From contig JAHEFZ010000002.1 of NCBI GenBank assembly GCA_024639935.1, positions 14,145 through 78,144 of the forward strand: a DNA stretch of 64,000 bases. Direction: 5' to 3'. This stretch comes from Microbacteriaceae bacterium. GTDB lineage: Bacteria > Actinomycetota > Actinomycetes > Actinomycetales > Microbacteriaceae. The stretch's first letter is position 1; each line of letters starts with the position of its first letter. Positions 50,490 to 60,498 of the stretch are shown in pieces. A model generated the notes under the pieces. That model was not told the origin of the DNA and made no database searches. It was given only the letters and a program-made list of their open reading frames with translations. Made by a program: the position numbers and the translations under genes.

Positions 50490-51565
50490 GCGCCCTTCAC
50501 GAGACCGAGTACGTTGGCTATTTCATCCACATCCACCGGGACGACCTGCGGCATCGCGTCGGCTCCGTCCGGAAGCTTGAGTGCCCACTGCGGATCTTTC
50601 AACCCGTGTCCCGTTACGGTCAGCACGCACACTGCACCCTTCGGGATGACTCCTGCCTCGGCGCGTTCGAGGAGCCCCGCGACCGACGCGGCCGATGCCG
50701 GCTCGACAAAAATTCCGACCTCTGCTGAGAGGATCCGCTGTGCTGCGAGGATATCGGCGTCACTGATTGCACCGAAATATCCGTCCGAGTCTTCCCGAGC
50801 AGAAATTGCCAAATCCCACGACGCGGGGTTCCCGATACGAATCGCGGTGGCGATGGTTTCGGGGCTCATCACGCGCTCACCAATCACGAGCGGCGCCGAA
50901 CCTGCCGCCTGGAAACCAAACATACGCGGCAAAACATCAGTCGTTCCGCGCGCAATTTCCTCGCGATAGCCCCGATGGTAGGCGGTGTAGTTTCCCGCGT
51001 TTCCAACCGGGATGAAGTGAAAATCGGGTGCACGGTCGAGGACTTCGACGACTTCAAAGGCGGCCGTTTTTTGTCCTTCGATCCGATCATTGTTGACCGA
51101 GTTGACCAAGTGGACGGGGTAATTCGCTGCAAGGTCGCGCGCAATGTCGAGGCAATCGTCGAAGTTCCCCTGCAACTGAAGAATCTCGGCATTGTGCGCC
51201 ACGGCCTGGCTCAATTTGCCCATCGAAATCTTGCCCTCAGGAACGAGCACTGCTGCCGTGATCCCCGCGTGCGCGGCATAGGCCGCTGCGGCTGCCGAGG
51301 TGTTTCCCGTCGATGCGCAGATGACCGCTTGAGCGCCGGCCTCCACCGCTTTCGAAATCGCCATCGTCATTCCGCGGTCTTTGAACGAACCCGTCGGATT
51401 CATTCCTTCGTATTTGACATAAACCTTCGCGCCCGTGCGATTCGAGAGCGCCGGAGCATGGATAAGAGGTGTACCGCCCTCGCCAAGGGTAATGATTGGA
51501 GTTTTGTCGGAAACGTCGAGGCGATCCCGATATTCGTGAAGGACGCCCCGCCACTGATGAGCCAT
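50486..51565 (-). CDS. thrC: Threonine synthase
   Basis: PLP enzyme of 359 residues converting phosphohomoserine to threonine. The PLP lysine is in [20 protein letters not shown] and the phosphate cradle is [16 protein letters not shown]. It starts 1 nt overlapped with the hom stop (TAATG), so hom-thrC-thrB are one unit. Confidence 0.96.
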   Translation of the reverse strand: MAHQWRGVLHEYRDRLDVSDKTPIITLGEGGTPLIHAPALSNRTGAKVYVKYEGMNPTGSFKDRGMTMAISKAVEAGAQAVICASTGNTSAAAAAYAAHAGITAAVLVPEGKISMGKLSQAVAHNAEILQLQGNFDDCLDIARDLAANYPVHLVNSVNNDRIEGQKTAAFEVVEVLDRAPDFHFIPVGNAGNYTAYHRGYREEIARGTTDVLPRMFGFQAAGSAPLVIGERVMSPETIATAIRIGNPASWDLAISAREDSDGYFGAISDADILAAQRILSAEVGIFVEPASAASVAGLLERAEAGVIPKGAVCVLTVTGHGLKDPQWALKLPDGADAMPQVVPVDVDEIANVLGLVKGA

Positions 51566-52878
51566 TACAGACCTTCCATTCGAATTACTCCCACAACGCG
51601 TCGGACAAACGCCGACTCCCCGAGTGAACCGACGGTCGCGACGAGATCGGATTCGATTGCCTCGTGAGTTCCAATTACCAGCGTAGCGGTGGCCGACTGC
51701 CCGTCGGAATCCGCGGGTTTCTGCTCAACCGACTCAACCGAAACACCGTGCGCGGCAAAGATCGAGGCAATGTCCGCGAGAACCCCGGGCGCATCGGTGA
51801 TCTCGAGAGAGATGTGGTACCGAGTGCGGATGTCGGAGATTGGCAAGATGGGGAAGGTCGCGTGCGTGCTCTCGGCGACGCCAGGACCCCCAATAACGTG
51901 TCGACGCGCGGCGGAAACGAGGTCTCCGAGGACGGCCGACGATGTCTGTACTCCACCGGCGCCCGCACCGTAGAACATCAAAGGACCCGCGAGTTCCGCC
52001 TCGACAAACACTGCATTGTTCGCACCGTGTACGGCAGCGAGCGGGTGGCTGTCGGGGACCATTGCGGGGTAAACACGCGCACTGACGCCTTCGCTACCGT
52101 CGGTGGAGACGACCCTCTCGCACATCGCAAGGAGCTTGACAACGTAACCCGCTTGCCTCGCAGCGCGGACTTGATCGAGCGTAATTTCGGTGATTCCTTC
52201 GCGATAAACGCGGTCTATCGGGACATGGGTGTGGAAGGCGAGAGAGGCGAGGATCGAGGCCTTCTGTGCGGCGTCGTATCCCTCGATGTCTGCGCTGCTG
52301 TTTTCCTCGGCATACCCGAGTTTCTTCGCCATCGCAAGCGAGTCCTCCATCGATTCGCCTAGGGTGTCAATTCGATCAAGGATGAAGTTGGTAGTGCCGT
52401 TGACGATTCCAAGAATTCGCGTCACTCGGTCGCCTGCGAGAGAATCGCGAAGCGGACGAATAATAGGAATTGCGCCGGCCACGGCCGCTTCGTAGTAAAC
52501 CTGCGCGCCGACCTGGGCGGCAGCCTCAAAAATCTCCGTGCCGTGGTGCGCAAGTAGCGCTTTATTCGCGGTGACGATATCGGCGCCTGCGTTGATTGCA
52601 TCGAGGATAAGGGTGCGCGCCGGCTCGATGCCGCCCATGAGTTCGATGACGATATCGGCTTCACGAACGAGCTTCGCCGCGTCGGTCGTGATGAGATGTG
52701 CGGGGATGTTTACCGAACGCTTCGATTTCGGGTCGCGAACGGCGACACCAACCAGTTCAATACCAGCGCCGATTCGCGCCGCCAGCTCATCGCCGTGATT
52801 AAGAATCTGATTCGCCACCTGCGCGCCAACACTTCCAGCGCCGAGAAGCGCGATTCGAAGGTTTCGATACTCAATCAA
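51565..52878 (-). CDS. hom: Homoserine dehydrogenase
   Basis: Makes homoserine from aspartate semialdehyde, the branch point to threonine and methionine. The NAD(P) motif [24 protein letters not shown] and [19 protein letters not shown] mark the catalytic part; residues about 350-437 form a C-terminal ACT domain ([20 protein letters not shown]) for feedback control, usually by threonine. TTG start at 52878 with AGGA upstream. Monofunctional: no aspartokinase domain. Confidence 0.96.
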   Translation of the reverse strand: MIEYRNLRIALLGAGSVGAQVANQILNHGDELAARIGAGIELVGVAVRDPKSKRSVNIPAHLITTDAAKLVREADIVIELMGGIEPARTLILDAINAGADIVTANKALLAHHGTEIFEAAAQVGAQVYYEAAVAGAIPIIRPLRDSLAGDRVTRILGIVNGTTNFILDRIDTLGESMEDSLAMAKKLGYAEENSSADIEGYDAAQKASILASLAFHTHVPIDRVYREGITEITLDQVRAARQAGYVVKLLAMCERVVSTDGSEGVSARVYPAMVPDSHPLAAVHGANNAVFVEAELAGPLMFYGAGAGGVQTSSAVLGDLVSAARRHVIGGPGVAESTHATFPILPISDIRTRYHISLEITDAPGVLADIASIFAAHGVSVESVEQKPADSDGQSATATLVIGTHEAIESDLVATVGSLGESAFVRRVVGVIRMEGL

Positions 52879-52916
52879 TGGAATTCCTTAACACGGGCGG
52901 ACCTTCGGGCATTGAG

Positions 52917-53363
52917 TCAGTTTAGCGACTCACGCGTCAGAATCAGGCTGTCTTCGGCGGCGACCCAGGCCAACATCGCGCATTTGACGCGGGCAACAAA
53001 CTTTGAGACGCCGGAGAGAGCCGCAAGATCGCCATACTCGTCTTCCGACAGCGAAATCGTTCCGCGCGATCTCATCGCATCACGGAACCCGTTCGCGAAC
53101 GACTCGAATTCGATAATCGACATTCCCGTCGCTTCGGATGCCATGAGAGACGCCGATGCTTGAGAAATCGAACAACCCTTGCCCTCCCATTCGAAGGCGG
53201 CGATGGTGGACCCGTCTTCGGAAAGTCGAACGGTCAATGTCAATTCGTCACCGCAGGTCGGGTTGTATTGGTGTGAGGGAAATCCTCCCGGCTGCAGCCC
53301 GTAGCCCACGCGCCTTTTGTTGTGGTCAAGAATGATTTGTTGATACAAGTCGTCGAGTTCCAT
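52917..53363 (-). CDS. sufU: Iron-sulfur cluster scaffold protein SufU
   Basis: A 148-residue NifU-N-type protein. The three conserved cysteines are in PTCGDE, GKGCSISQASASLM and RVKCAMLAW, with the Asp in the first motif. In Gram-positives SufU is a zinc-dependent sulfur relay that accepts persulfide from SufS. It overlaps sufS by TGATG, so the pair works together. No SufBCD genes are in the window. Confidence 0.9.
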   Translation of the reverse strand: MELDDLYQQIILDHNKRRVGYGLQPGGFPSHQYNPTCGDELTLTVRLSEDGSTIAAFEWEGKGCSISQASASLMASEATGMSIIEFESFANGFRDAMRSRGTISLSEDEYGDLAALSGVSKFVARVKCAMLAWVAAEDSLILTRESLN

Positions 53364-54631
53364 CAGTCCTCACCGAAGTATTTCCGAACATCCGAGAGCG
53401 CAGCGACGGCGAGAGCGACGTCGTCCACGGTCGAATACATTCCGAGTGAGAACCGTGTCGATGAATCGATTCCCAACCGCTTGTGCAGAGGTTGAGCACA
53501 GTGGTGTCCAACTCGCGCGGCAATTCCGCGTGAGTCGAGGTACTGACCGACATCGTGGGGGTGCACTCCCTCCACAGCGAAACTCACGAGCCCGACGCGG
53601 CGAACACCCTCTGCGGTTCCCACGATTCGAACGTTCGGAATCGCGGCCACACCGGCGAACAATTCTTTGCCAAGCGCTTCCTCGTGTTCGGCAATCGCGT
53701 CGACACCGACCGAGTCGACATAGCGAAGTGTTTCCGCCCATCCAATCGCCTGTGTGAGTCGCGGCGTGCCCGGTTCGAACTTCGCTGGTGCGGGTAGGTA
53801 ATCGGACGAGTCGTAATCGACGCGCGTAATCATCGAACCACCGGTGAGGACAACCGGCATTTCGGCGAGAACGTCAGACGTTCCCCAGAGGGCTCCGATG
53901 CCCGTCGGGCCATACATTTTGTGCGCAGAAAACACGACGAAATCAGCGCCATACGTTTCGACATCCAGCCGTCCGTGCGCGGCGGATTGACACGCGTCGA
54001 CAACGACGAGCGCCCCGGTCGCTCGACCGAGGTCCGCTATGGCTCGCACGGGGTTCACAATTCCAAGCACATTGGACACGGCGGTTACCGCGACAACTCG
54101 CGTCCGGGAAGTCAAGACCGACTTCACGGCATCGGCCGTCAATTCTCCGCCATCGGTTATTGGGGCGACGCGAATTACGGCACCCGTCTGCCGGGCCAGC
54201 TCTTGCCACGGAATGAGGTTTGCGTGGTGTTCCGCCTCGGACACGACAATCTCGTCACCAGCCGCAAGAGTGAATCGAGCGGGCGACCCGACGGCCGATG
54301 CCAAACGCATTGCCAGAGCAATGAGATTAATCGATTCGGTCGCGTTGGACGTGAAAACGAGTTGGTGTGGTCGTGCGCCGACGAACGCAGCGATCGACGC
54401 GCGCGCGTCATCGTAAGCCTCGGTCGCTTCGGCAGCGAGTGAGTGTGCCCCTCGATACACCGCGGCCGTGTGTCGCAAAGCGAATTCCGCTTCGAGGTCG
54501 ACCGAAACCCGAGGTCGAAGGCTCGTCGCTGCCGTATCGAGATAGACGAGCGGATGCCCACTCACGGTTTCGGAAAGTTCGGGGAACTCCGCTCGGATTG
54601 CGGCACTCTGTTCTGGTGTGAACGGGCTCAC
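53363..54631 (-). CDS. sufS: Cysteine desulfurase SufS
   Basis: A class II cysteine desulfurase, 422 residues. The PLP lysine lies in FSAHKMYGPTGIGALWG and the active cysteine in ARVGHHCAQPLHKRLG, close to the C-terminus. The N-terminal LDTAATSLRPRV and TSNATESINLIAL are typical. GTG start overlaps the argS stop by 4 nt. It passes sulfur to SufU. Confidence 0.93.
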   Translation of the reverse strand: MSPFTPEQSAAIRAEFPELSETVSGHPLVYLDTAATSLRPRVSVDLEAEFALRHTAAVYRGAHSLAAEATEAYDDARASIAAFVGARPHQLVFTSNATESINLIALAMRLASAVGSPARFTLAAGDEIVVSEAEHHANLIPWQELARQTGAVIRVAPITDGGELTADAVKSVLTSRTRVVAVTAVSNVLGIVNPVRAIADLGRATGALVVVDACQSAAHGRLDVETYGADFVVFSAHKMYGPTGIGALWGTSDVLAEMPVVLTGGSMITRVDYDSSDYLPAPAKFEPGTPRLTQAIGWAETLRYVDSVGVDAIAEHEEALGKELFAGVAAIPNVRIVGTAEGVRRVGLVSFAVEGVHPHDVGQYLDSRGIAARVGHHCAQPLHKRLGIDSSTRFSLGMYSTVDDVALAVAALSDVRKYFGED

Positions 54632-56283
54632 ATTCGCTCCGGTGCGCTGACGCCTAACAAGTCGAGACCATTACGCAAAACCTGTCCAGCGGAATCGTTG
54701 AGCCAGAGACGCGTTCGGTGAGCGTCGTCGACCTCGTCATCTCCCAACGGTGTGACACGGCAATTGTCGTACCAGCGGTGATAGAACGCGGCGAGCTCTT
54801 CGAGATAGCGCGCGACACGGTGCGGTTCACGAAGCGTGGCCGACTGTGCGACAACCCTTGGAAAGTCGGCGAGCGCGTTGGCAAGATCGGCTTCGGTCTG
54901 ATGGTCAAGCAATTCAGCCCGAAAAACCGAGCGGTCGACACCGGCGGTGGCCGCGTTGCGCGCGACGGCGCAGGTGCGGGCGTGCGCGTACTGCACGTAA
55001 AACACCGGATTGTCGTTCGACTTTTTGGTCAAGAGTTCCGGGTCAAGCGATAGGGGCGAATCCGCTGGGTACCGGGCAAGCGAATACCGCAGTGCATCGG
55101 TGCCGAGCCACTCCCGAAGGTCGTTCAATTCGATGATGTTCCCCGCGCGCTTCGACAGTTTGGCGCCGTTGATACTCACGAGCTGACCGATGAGAATTTC
55201 GATGTCCTTGTCAGGGTCGTCACCCGCCGAGCCCGCGAGCGCCTTGAGTCGATGAACATATCCGTGATGGTCAGCGCCCAGCAGGTAAATTTTGTGTTGG
55301 AAGCCGCGGTCGCCCTTCGACAGGTAATACGCGGCATCGGCGGCGAAGTACGTAAAGATGCCGTTGCCTCGACGAATCACCCGATCTTTGTCGTCGCCGA
55401 AGTCCGTCGTGCGAACCCACACGGCGTCGTCTTCGTCATACACGTGACCTTGGGCTCGTAGCCGGTCGATGGCTTTGTCGATGAGCGAATCGTGCTCACC
55501 CGCGTGCAGGGTGCGTTCGCTGAACCACACATCGAAGGTGACGTTGAAGCGCGCGAGAGAATCCTTGATTTCCTGCAATTGCAGTTCATAACCGATATCT
55601 CGGGCGATGGTGATCGCTTCTTCTCGCGGAAGGGCAGCGAGATCGGGACGACGATCACGCGCGGCCTTACCCAACTCCTGCACGTACTCCCCCGGATACC
55701 CGTTCTCGGGGGTCGGTTCACCCAGGGCAGCCGCGAGGACAGATTCACCAAAGACGTCCATCTGTGCACCGGCGTCATTAATATAGAACTCGCTCGCTAC
55801 CGTTGCGCCGGACGCGCGCAGAACGCGACCGATGGAATCGCCCAACCCGGCCCAGCGTGTGTGGCCGATGTGCAAAGGCCCGGTGGGGTTGGCCGAAACG
55901 AATTCGAGATTGATGGACTGTCCGGCGAGAACGTCATTGTGTCCGAAGGTGGAACCTGCCGCCAAGATGGTGCGAGCGATTTCACCGGCCGCCGCCGCGT
56001 CCAGTGTGATGTTGAGGAATCCCGGCCCCGCGATATCAACGTTCTTGATACCGGGAATCGCCGCGAGTGTCGAGTGAAGTTCTGCGGCAAGTTCGCGCGG
56101 ATTCATGTCAATTCGCTTGGCGACCTTCAGTGCGATTGACGTCGCCCAATCCCCGTGATCACGATTTTTTGGACGCTCCAGGGCAACCAGCGACTCGGTG
56201 ATTTCCGACACATCCGCATCGCGAGCGCCGATGACCTCACGCGTTGCCTCGGCAATCGCGGTACTCAACGCGTCGGGGTTCAT
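54628..56283 (-). CDS. argS: Arginyl-tRNA synthetase
   Basis: Class I synthetase, 551 residues. HIGH is LHIGHTRWA and the KMSKS region reads AKLSKRAGNIIEL, lacking Met as often in ArgRS. The N-terminal Add-1 domain and the C-terminal anticodon-binding domain (from about 430) are complete. The ATG at 56283 lies 6 nt after TAAGAT. A tRNA-Arg gene lies just upstream on the same strand. Confidence 0.97.
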   Translation of the reverse strand: MNPDALSTAIAEATREVIGARDADVSEITESLVALERPKNRDHGDWATSIALKVAKRIDMNPRELAAELHSTLAAIPGIKNVDIAGPGFLNITLDAAAAGEIARTILAAGSTFGHNDVLAGQSINLEFVSANPTGPLHIGHTRWAGLGDSIGRVLRASGATVASEFYINDAGAQMDVFGESVLAAALGEPTPENGYPGEYVQELGKAARDRRPDLAALPREEAITIARDIGYELQLQEIKDSLARFNVTFDVWFSERTLHAGEHDSLIDKAIDRLRAQGHVYDEDDAVWVRTTDFGDDKDRVIRRGNGIFTYFAADAAYYLSKGDRGFQHKIYLLGADHHGYVHRLKALAGSAGDDPDKDIEILIGQLVSINGAKLSKRAGNIIELNDLREWLGTDALRYSLARYPADSPLSLDPELLTKKSNDNPVFYVQYAHARTCAVARNAATAGVDRSVFRAELLDHQTEADLANALADFPRVVAQSATLREPHRVARYLEELAAFYHRWYDNCRVTPLGDDEVDDAHRTRLWLNDSAGQVLRNGLDLLGVSAPERM

Positions 56284-56289
56284 AGGTCC

Positions 56290-56295
56290 ATCTTA
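56290..56295 (-). promoter_or_regulatory. -10 element TAAGAT of a leaderless argS transcript
   Basis: TAAGAT, 6 nt (GGACCT), ATG at 56283. It lies 27 nt downstream of the tRNA-Arg gene, so argS does not depend on tRNA readthrough. Confidence 0.55.
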
Positions 56296-56321
56296 AGTCG
56301 CTCGTCGGGTGAGTTGAGGGG

Positions 56322-56394
56322 TACCCCCTACAGGATTCGAACCTGCGACCTTCTACGCCGGAGGTAGACGCTCTATCCACTGAGCTAAAGGGGC
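56322..56394 (-). tRNA. tRNA-Arg (anticodon CCG)
   Basis: On the minus strand the acceptor GCCCCTT pairs with AGGGGGT (two wobble pairs), D arm GCTC/GAGC, anticodon stem TCTAC/GTAGA with loop CTCCGGC giving anticodon CCG, and T arm with GGTTCGAATCC. Discriminator is A; CCA is not encoded. It reads the CGG codon and sits upstream of argS. Confidence 0.95.
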
Positions 56395-56410
56395 TTGTTG
56401 GAACAGCGTA

Positions 56411-57841
56411 CTACTGCGCCGAGTGCCGCTCGAGGAATTCGAATACTGCCCGATCGTCTACTCCCGGAAAACTCCCCCGGTGAAGGGGTGTAAGCACCTG
56501 TGAGTGCATCGCGGCGCTCGTCCAGGTATTTCCCCCCCATTTCGCGGTGAGTTCGTCGGTTGGCAACACACAACAGGTTGGGTCGGGGCAGGTCGACGAT
56601 TTTCGATCGACGGTGTCGCGACCGCGGAACCACTTTGTTTCGGCGAAGGGAACCCCGACGGTAATCGAAAAGTTCCCGTCGACACCGGAACCGGTCTGAG
56701 TTGATTCCCAAAAGGTCCCATCCGGGGTGTCCGTGTACTGGTGATATTCAGTCGTCCGATTGACGCGTTCGAGCGCAACTCTGGCACTCCAGTGCCGGCA
56801 AAGTCGCTGCCCTTCGACCGCGCCGGTGACGTCGGTCGGAATCGGCAGCCCGTCGTTTTCGTAGGCCTTGTAGACCGCACCCTCGTGTCCGACGCGCAGG
56901 AAGTGAACCGGAATATCGAGATGGCTCGTCGCAAGGTTGGTAAATCGCATCGAGGCAAATTCGTGGGTGACACCGAATGCGTCGCGGAAATCTTCGACGG
57001 CGATGTTGCGGTCAGACTTTGCTTTTGTCAGGAATTCGACGGCTTGGCGACCCGGCATGATGGCCGCGGCAGCCACATAGTTGATTTCCAGACGTTGCTG
57101 CAAAAACTCCGAATAGCTCGAGGGGACACTGTGCCCAAGGATTCGGTGAGCAATCGACTGTATCGCCATCGACCGAAGTCCGTGCCCGCCTGGAATCGAC
57201 GCGGGCGGAAGATAGACGTGTCCATTTGACCAGTCGGTGATGCTGCGAGCCGATTCCGGAAGGTCGTCCACATAAATTATCTCGAGACCGTGACGCTCTG
57301 CCATCTGGCTCATCTCTCGGTGTGTGAGTGCACCCGTGGTGTGGCCAACCTGGTCGGACAGGTCCTGACCGATTGCCTCGAGATCCGGGCGGTAGTTATT
57401 AATTTCCCGCATTGCACGCCGCAGTTCCGTGTTGGCTCGACGCGCTTCCTCAGGTGTCGCGATTGCGGTTGTCTCGCGGCGCACGATTTCTCGGTGCAAT
57501 CCCAGAAGTGCGTCAAGGGTCTCGTCGTTCATCGTCTTTCCCACGCGGGTCGACGGAATTCCCAATCGCGTGGCGAGAGCGGAGTGTTGCAAAGCGTCCA
57601 ACTCGAGCTCTTTTGCGCTGCGTTCGTCCGGCGCCCCGGTCTCGAGAAGGGTAGCGACCGTGACTCCGAGAGCCTCCGCAAGAGACGTCACGAGTCCGAT
57701 CTTGGGTTCGCGCTTTCCGTTTTCAATAATCGAAAGTTGGCTTCCCGATAATCCCACCTTGTCGCTCAGAGCATCGAGCGTGAGGTTTGCCCGTTGACGG
57801 AAATGTCGAATTCGACGGCCCAGCGTTGGTGACGTTGACAT
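56411..57841 (-). CDS. ramB: RamB-like transcriptional regulator (XRE + peptidase-like + ScfR domains)
   Basis: The 476-residue protein has an N-terminal XRE helix-turn-helix (RRIRHFRQRANLTLDALSDK, LSGSQLSIIENGKREP), a middle region with a peptidase-like remnant (SMAIQSIAHRILGHS, where an intact site would read HExxH) and a C-terminal short-chain fatty-acid regulator domain with a cysteine cluster (TCPDPTCCVLP). This is the RamB/ScfR architecture that controls acetate and glyoxylate genes in Corynebacterium and Mycobacterium. The leaderless promoter 6 nt upstream fixes the ATG at 57841. Divergent from pckG, a plausible target. Confidence 0.85.
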   Translation of the reverse strand: MSTSPTLGRRIRHFRQRANLTLDALSDKVGLSGSQLSIIENGKREPKIGLVTSLAEALGVTVATLLETGAPDERSAKELELDALQHSALATRLGIPSTRVGKTMNDETLDALLGLHREIVRRETTAIATPEEARRANTELRRAMREINNYRPDLEAIGQDLSDQVGHTTGALTHREMSQMAERHGLEIIYVDDLPESARSITDWSNGHVYLPPASIPGGHGLRSMAIQSIAHRILGHSVPSSYSEFLQQRLEINYVAAAAIMPGRQAVEFLTKAKSDRNIAVEDFRDAFGVTHEFASMRFTNLATSHLDIPVHFLRVGHEGAVYKAYENDGLPIPTDVTGAVEGQRLCRHWSARVALERVNRTTEYHQYTDTPDGTFWESTQTGSGVDGNFSITVGVPFAETKWFRGRDTVDRKSSTCPDPTCCVLPTDELTAKWGGNTWTSAAMHSQVLTPLHRGSFPGVDDRAVFEFLERHSAQ

Positions 57842-57847
57842 GGCGAC

Positions 57848-57853
57848 AGAATA
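57848..57853 (-). promoter_or_regulatory. -10 element TATTCT of a leaderless ramB-like transcript
   Basis: TATTCT, 6 nt (GTCGCC), ATG at 57841. No ribosome binding site is found before this ATG or before the in-frame ATGs further upstream. The AT-rich region up to 57890 contains ATAAATCGCAATAAAT, a possible autoregulatory site. Confidence 0.55.
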
Positions 57854-57940
57854 CGTCAAAAGTTTCATAAATCGCAATAAATAGTTTTCTTTCATCAAAA
57901 ATTGGCGGCGTGTTGCCCAAATCCAGACAATTCTTGAGTC

Positions 57941-59782
57941 ATGCCCTCAATGTCGACCCGCACCGAGTCCCCCGTTTCTGCTGTGGCGGGTGAGACACCG
58001 ACCACCCGCAAGGACCTTCTCGAATGGGTGTCCGAAATCGCGAGTCTCGCCCAACCCGCAAAGATTCAGTGGTGCGACGGTTCGATTGGAGAGCGCCACG
58101 CCCTCATCTCCGAGATGGTCGCGTCCGAAACTCTCATCCCACTTGACGGCGAAATTCGCCCGAACTCTTTTCTCGCACGAAGCAACCCGGACGACGTGGC
58201 CCGCGTCGAAGCTCGAACCTTCATCTGCTCGTCGTCCGAGCGCGATGCCGGACCGACTAACAATTGGCGCGACCCCGACGACATGCGCGTGACCCTCCAG
58301 GAACTCTTTAGCGATTCGATGCGCGGCCGAACAATGTATGTTGTGCCGTTTCTGATGGGGCCGGTTGGGTCGCCGGTCACTCGAGTCGGTGTCGAAATCA
58401 CCGACTCCCCCTATGTCGTCGTCTCCATGGGAACAATGACTCGGATGGGACGAATCGCACTCGACGTCATCGACGGAGGCGCGGATTGGGTGCGGGCGGT
58501 TCACTCGGTCGGCGCCCCCCTCGAAACCGGCCAGATCGATGTCGCGTGGCCGTGCAATCCGACCAAATACATCACGCACTTTCCCGAGACTCGCGAGATC
58601 TGGTCGTTCGGGTCGGCCTACGGGGGCAACGCGTTGCTGGGTAAAAAGTCCTTCGCGCTGCGAATCGCGTCGGCGATGGCACGCGATGAAGGCTGGCTCG
58701 CGGAACACATGATGCTCGTCCGAGTAACCTCGCCGGAGGGGCAGGTCGCGCACATCGCGGCAGCCTTCCCCAGTGCCTGTGGAAAAACCAATTTCGCGAT
58801 GATGCAACCGACACTACCGGGATGGCGGGTCGAAACCCTCGGCGACGACATCGTCTGGATGTGGATCGATGACAACGGGTTGTTGCGCGCCATCAACCCC
58901 GAAGCCGGGTTCTTCGGAGTCGCCCCGGGAACAAGCGAGGCGACCAACCCCGTGGCCATCCAAACGCTCTGGGGGAACACTATCTTCACGAACGTTGCCT
59001 TGACCGACGACGGTGACGTGTGGTGGGAGGGGCTCACGAAGGAAAAGCCAACCCATCTCACCGATTGGACCGGCCAGGATTGGACGCCGGAATCGGGAAG
59101 ACCCGCGGCGCACCCCAATTCGCGATTCACCGTCGCCATCGATCAGTGCCCGACCACCGCGAGCGACTGGACGGATCCGCGTGGCGTTGTCGTCGACGCG
59201 ATAGTTTTTGGTGGTCGACGGTCCGACACCATGCCACTCGTCACCGAAGCTCGCTCGTGGTCACACGGTGTGTACCTCGGCGCGACCATGGCGTCGGAGC
59301 GCACGGCAGCCGCGGAAGGTAGTCTCGGCGAACTGCGCCGTGACCCGTTTGCGATGGCGCCCTTCACCGGATACAACGCTGGCGACCACTGGGCGCACTG
59401 GTTGTCCATCGGAGAGCGACTTCGCGTCTCTGGACGCTTTCCTCGTATTTTCCAGGTCAACTGGTTCCGACGTGATGCGAGTGGGCGATTCCTCTGGCCA
59501 GGATTCGGCGACAACGTTCGTGTCGTCAAATGGATGATGGATCGTTTGCGCGGCGACGTTGGCGGCGTTGACAGCCCCGTAGGCACACTTCCGAAACGTG
59601 AAGATTTTGATTTGAGCGGACTAGACATGGCCGATGCTGACGCTTCCGAAATCCTGTCCGTCACGTACAGCGAAATCGAACGCGATGCGAACGACGCGCA
59701 ATCTTTGCTCACTCTCATCGGGGAAACCGTTCCGGCTGCGATGTGGGACGAGAATTCTCAGACAATCGCACTCAGTCAGTGA
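57941..59782 (+). CDS. pckG: Phosphoenolpyruvate carboxykinase (GTP)
   Basis: Links the citric-acid cycle and gluconeogenesis using GTP. The 613-residue protein has the kinase loop [13 protein letters not shown], the metal/OAA region [17 protein letters not shown], the guanine-binding blocks GEWILWMWIDD-like (DDIVWMWID) and [14 protein letters not shown]. Length is normal for the GTP class. An internal ATG at 57950 is an alternative start. The gene is divergent from the RamB-like regulator, which suggests control by carbon source. Confidence 0.96.
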   Translation: MPSMSTRTESPVSAVAGETPTTRKDLLEWVSEIASLAQPAKIQWCDGSIGERHALISEMVASETLIPLDGEIRPNSFLARSNPDDVARVEARTFICSSSERDAGPTNNWRDPDDMRVTLQELFSDSMRGRTMYVVPFLMGPVGSPVTRVGVEITDSPYVVVSMGTMTRMGRIALDVIDGGADWVRAVHSVGAPLETGQIDVAWPCNPTKYITHFPETREIWSFGSAYGGNALLGKKSFALRIASAMARDEGWLAEHMMLVRVTSPEGQVAHIAAAFPSACGKTNFAMMQPTLPGWRVETLGDDIVWMWIDDNGLLRAINPEAGFFGVAPGTSEATNPVAIQTLWGNTIFTNVALTDDGDVWWEGLTKEKPTHLTDWTGQDWTPESGRPAAHPNSRFTVAIDQCPTTASDWTDPRGVVVDAIVFGGRRSDTMPLVTEARSWSHGVYLGATMASERTAAAEGSLGELRRDPFAMAPFTGYNAGDHWAHWLSIGERLRVSGRFPRIFQVNWFRRDASGRFLWPGFGDNVRVVKWMMDRLRGDVGGVDSPVGTLPKREDFDLSGLDMADADASEILSVTYSEIERDANDAQSLLTLIGETVPAAMWDENSQTIALSQ

Positions 59783-59783
59783 C

Positions 59784-59804
59784 ACATTTTCGTAATCAAA
59801 ATGT
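59784..59804 (+). terminator. Weak hairpin after pckG
   Basis: ACATTTT and AAAATGT form a perfect 7-bp AT-rich stem around CGTAATC, beginning 2 nt after the pckG stop. There is no T-tract after it. It may mark the transcript end, but the stem is weak. Confidence 0.35.
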
Positions 59805-59840
59805 CATCGAATCTTGACTGGTGTCGAGCGGTAGTGCGAG

Positions 59841-59846
59841 TAGATT
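59841..59846 (+). promoter_or_regulatory. -10 element TAGATT for the lipoprotein gene at 59854
   Basis: TAGATT, 7 nt, ATG at 59854. The frame is open to a GTG at 59821, but that would put 11 residues before the signal peptide and lies upstream of this element. Confidence 0.5.
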
Positions 59847-59853
59847 TATCACC

Positions 59854-60495
59854 ATGCAGTTGCCATCTCAATTCACATTGATTCGTGTCGTTGCGCCCTT
59901 GGCCATTGTCATGCTCGCCTTGACAGGCTGTGGTCTTAATGCAGGACCGACGTCGAGCCCAAATCCGTCCGAGTCGACTCAGCCGACGGTGGAACCGTCC
60001 GAGAGCCCCGTTCAAACCGAGTTCTTCTCGATGCCCGCTGACTGCACCGCCATTTTGCCGGCATCGGACGTCGCAGCAATGGCCGCCGACGGCATCATCC
60101 TGTTGGCTGGACCTGGCGGAAAATACGGCAACGAACTCATTACCGAGCCGACCCCCGAAATGGTTGCCGGTGGAATCTCGTGCTATTTCGGTGTCGATAA
60201 CGAAGACCTCACGTTGCTTCGTGTCTCGGTGCTTGTCTCTGCGGTGGCCCTTGATGACACGAGCCGCGCGACAGTAATCGACGACCTCACGACTCAGGGA
60301 CTAGCGCGGGCAATGGACGAACGCGGGGATGTTACCTTCGGGATTCTCGGTGTGAGCGAAGGTCAAACGACGGCGAATTACAACGTCATCGCTAGCGATT
60401 CCTGGATTTCCGTGCTGTCATCGGATGGCGGAGAAGCGGCGTTTCTGGCCATCGTTAGCCTTGCAAACGCCGTTCACACCGCGAACTACAGTTAG
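59854..60495 (+). CDS. Lipoprotein of unknown function
   Basis: From the ATG at 59854 the product has 213 residues with a lipoprotein signal peptide (PLAIVMLALTGC; lipobox LTGC) and a Ser/Pro/Thr linker (TSSPNPSESTQPTVEPSESP). The folded part (about 60-213) holds two cysteines (ADCTAILP and GISCYFGV) that could bond, and a pattern seen in small actinobacterial DUF-type lipoproteins, but I recognise no named family. Exposed on the membrane's outer face. Confidence 0.75.
   Translation: MQLPSQFTLIRVVAPLAIVMLALTGCGLNAGPTSSPNPSESTQPTVEPSESPVQTEFFSMPADCTAILPASDVAAMAADGIILLAGPGGKYGNELITEPTPEMVAGGISCYFGVDNEDLTLLRVSVLVSAVALDDTSRATVIDDLTTQGLARAMDERGDVTFGILGVSEGQTTANYNVIASDSWISVLSSDGGEAAFLAIVSLANAVHTANYS
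60487..60492 (+). promoter_or_regulatory. -10 element TACAGT of a leaderless ung transcript
   Basis: TACAGT, 6 nt (TAGCCC), GTG at 60499. It overlaps the last codons of the upstream lipoprotein gene. Confidence 0.45.
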
Positions 60496-60498
60496 CCC

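Noticed and set aside
57947-58807. 286-codon open frame opposite pckG
   Set aside because: Antisense shadow; translation is Arg/His-rich without domain.
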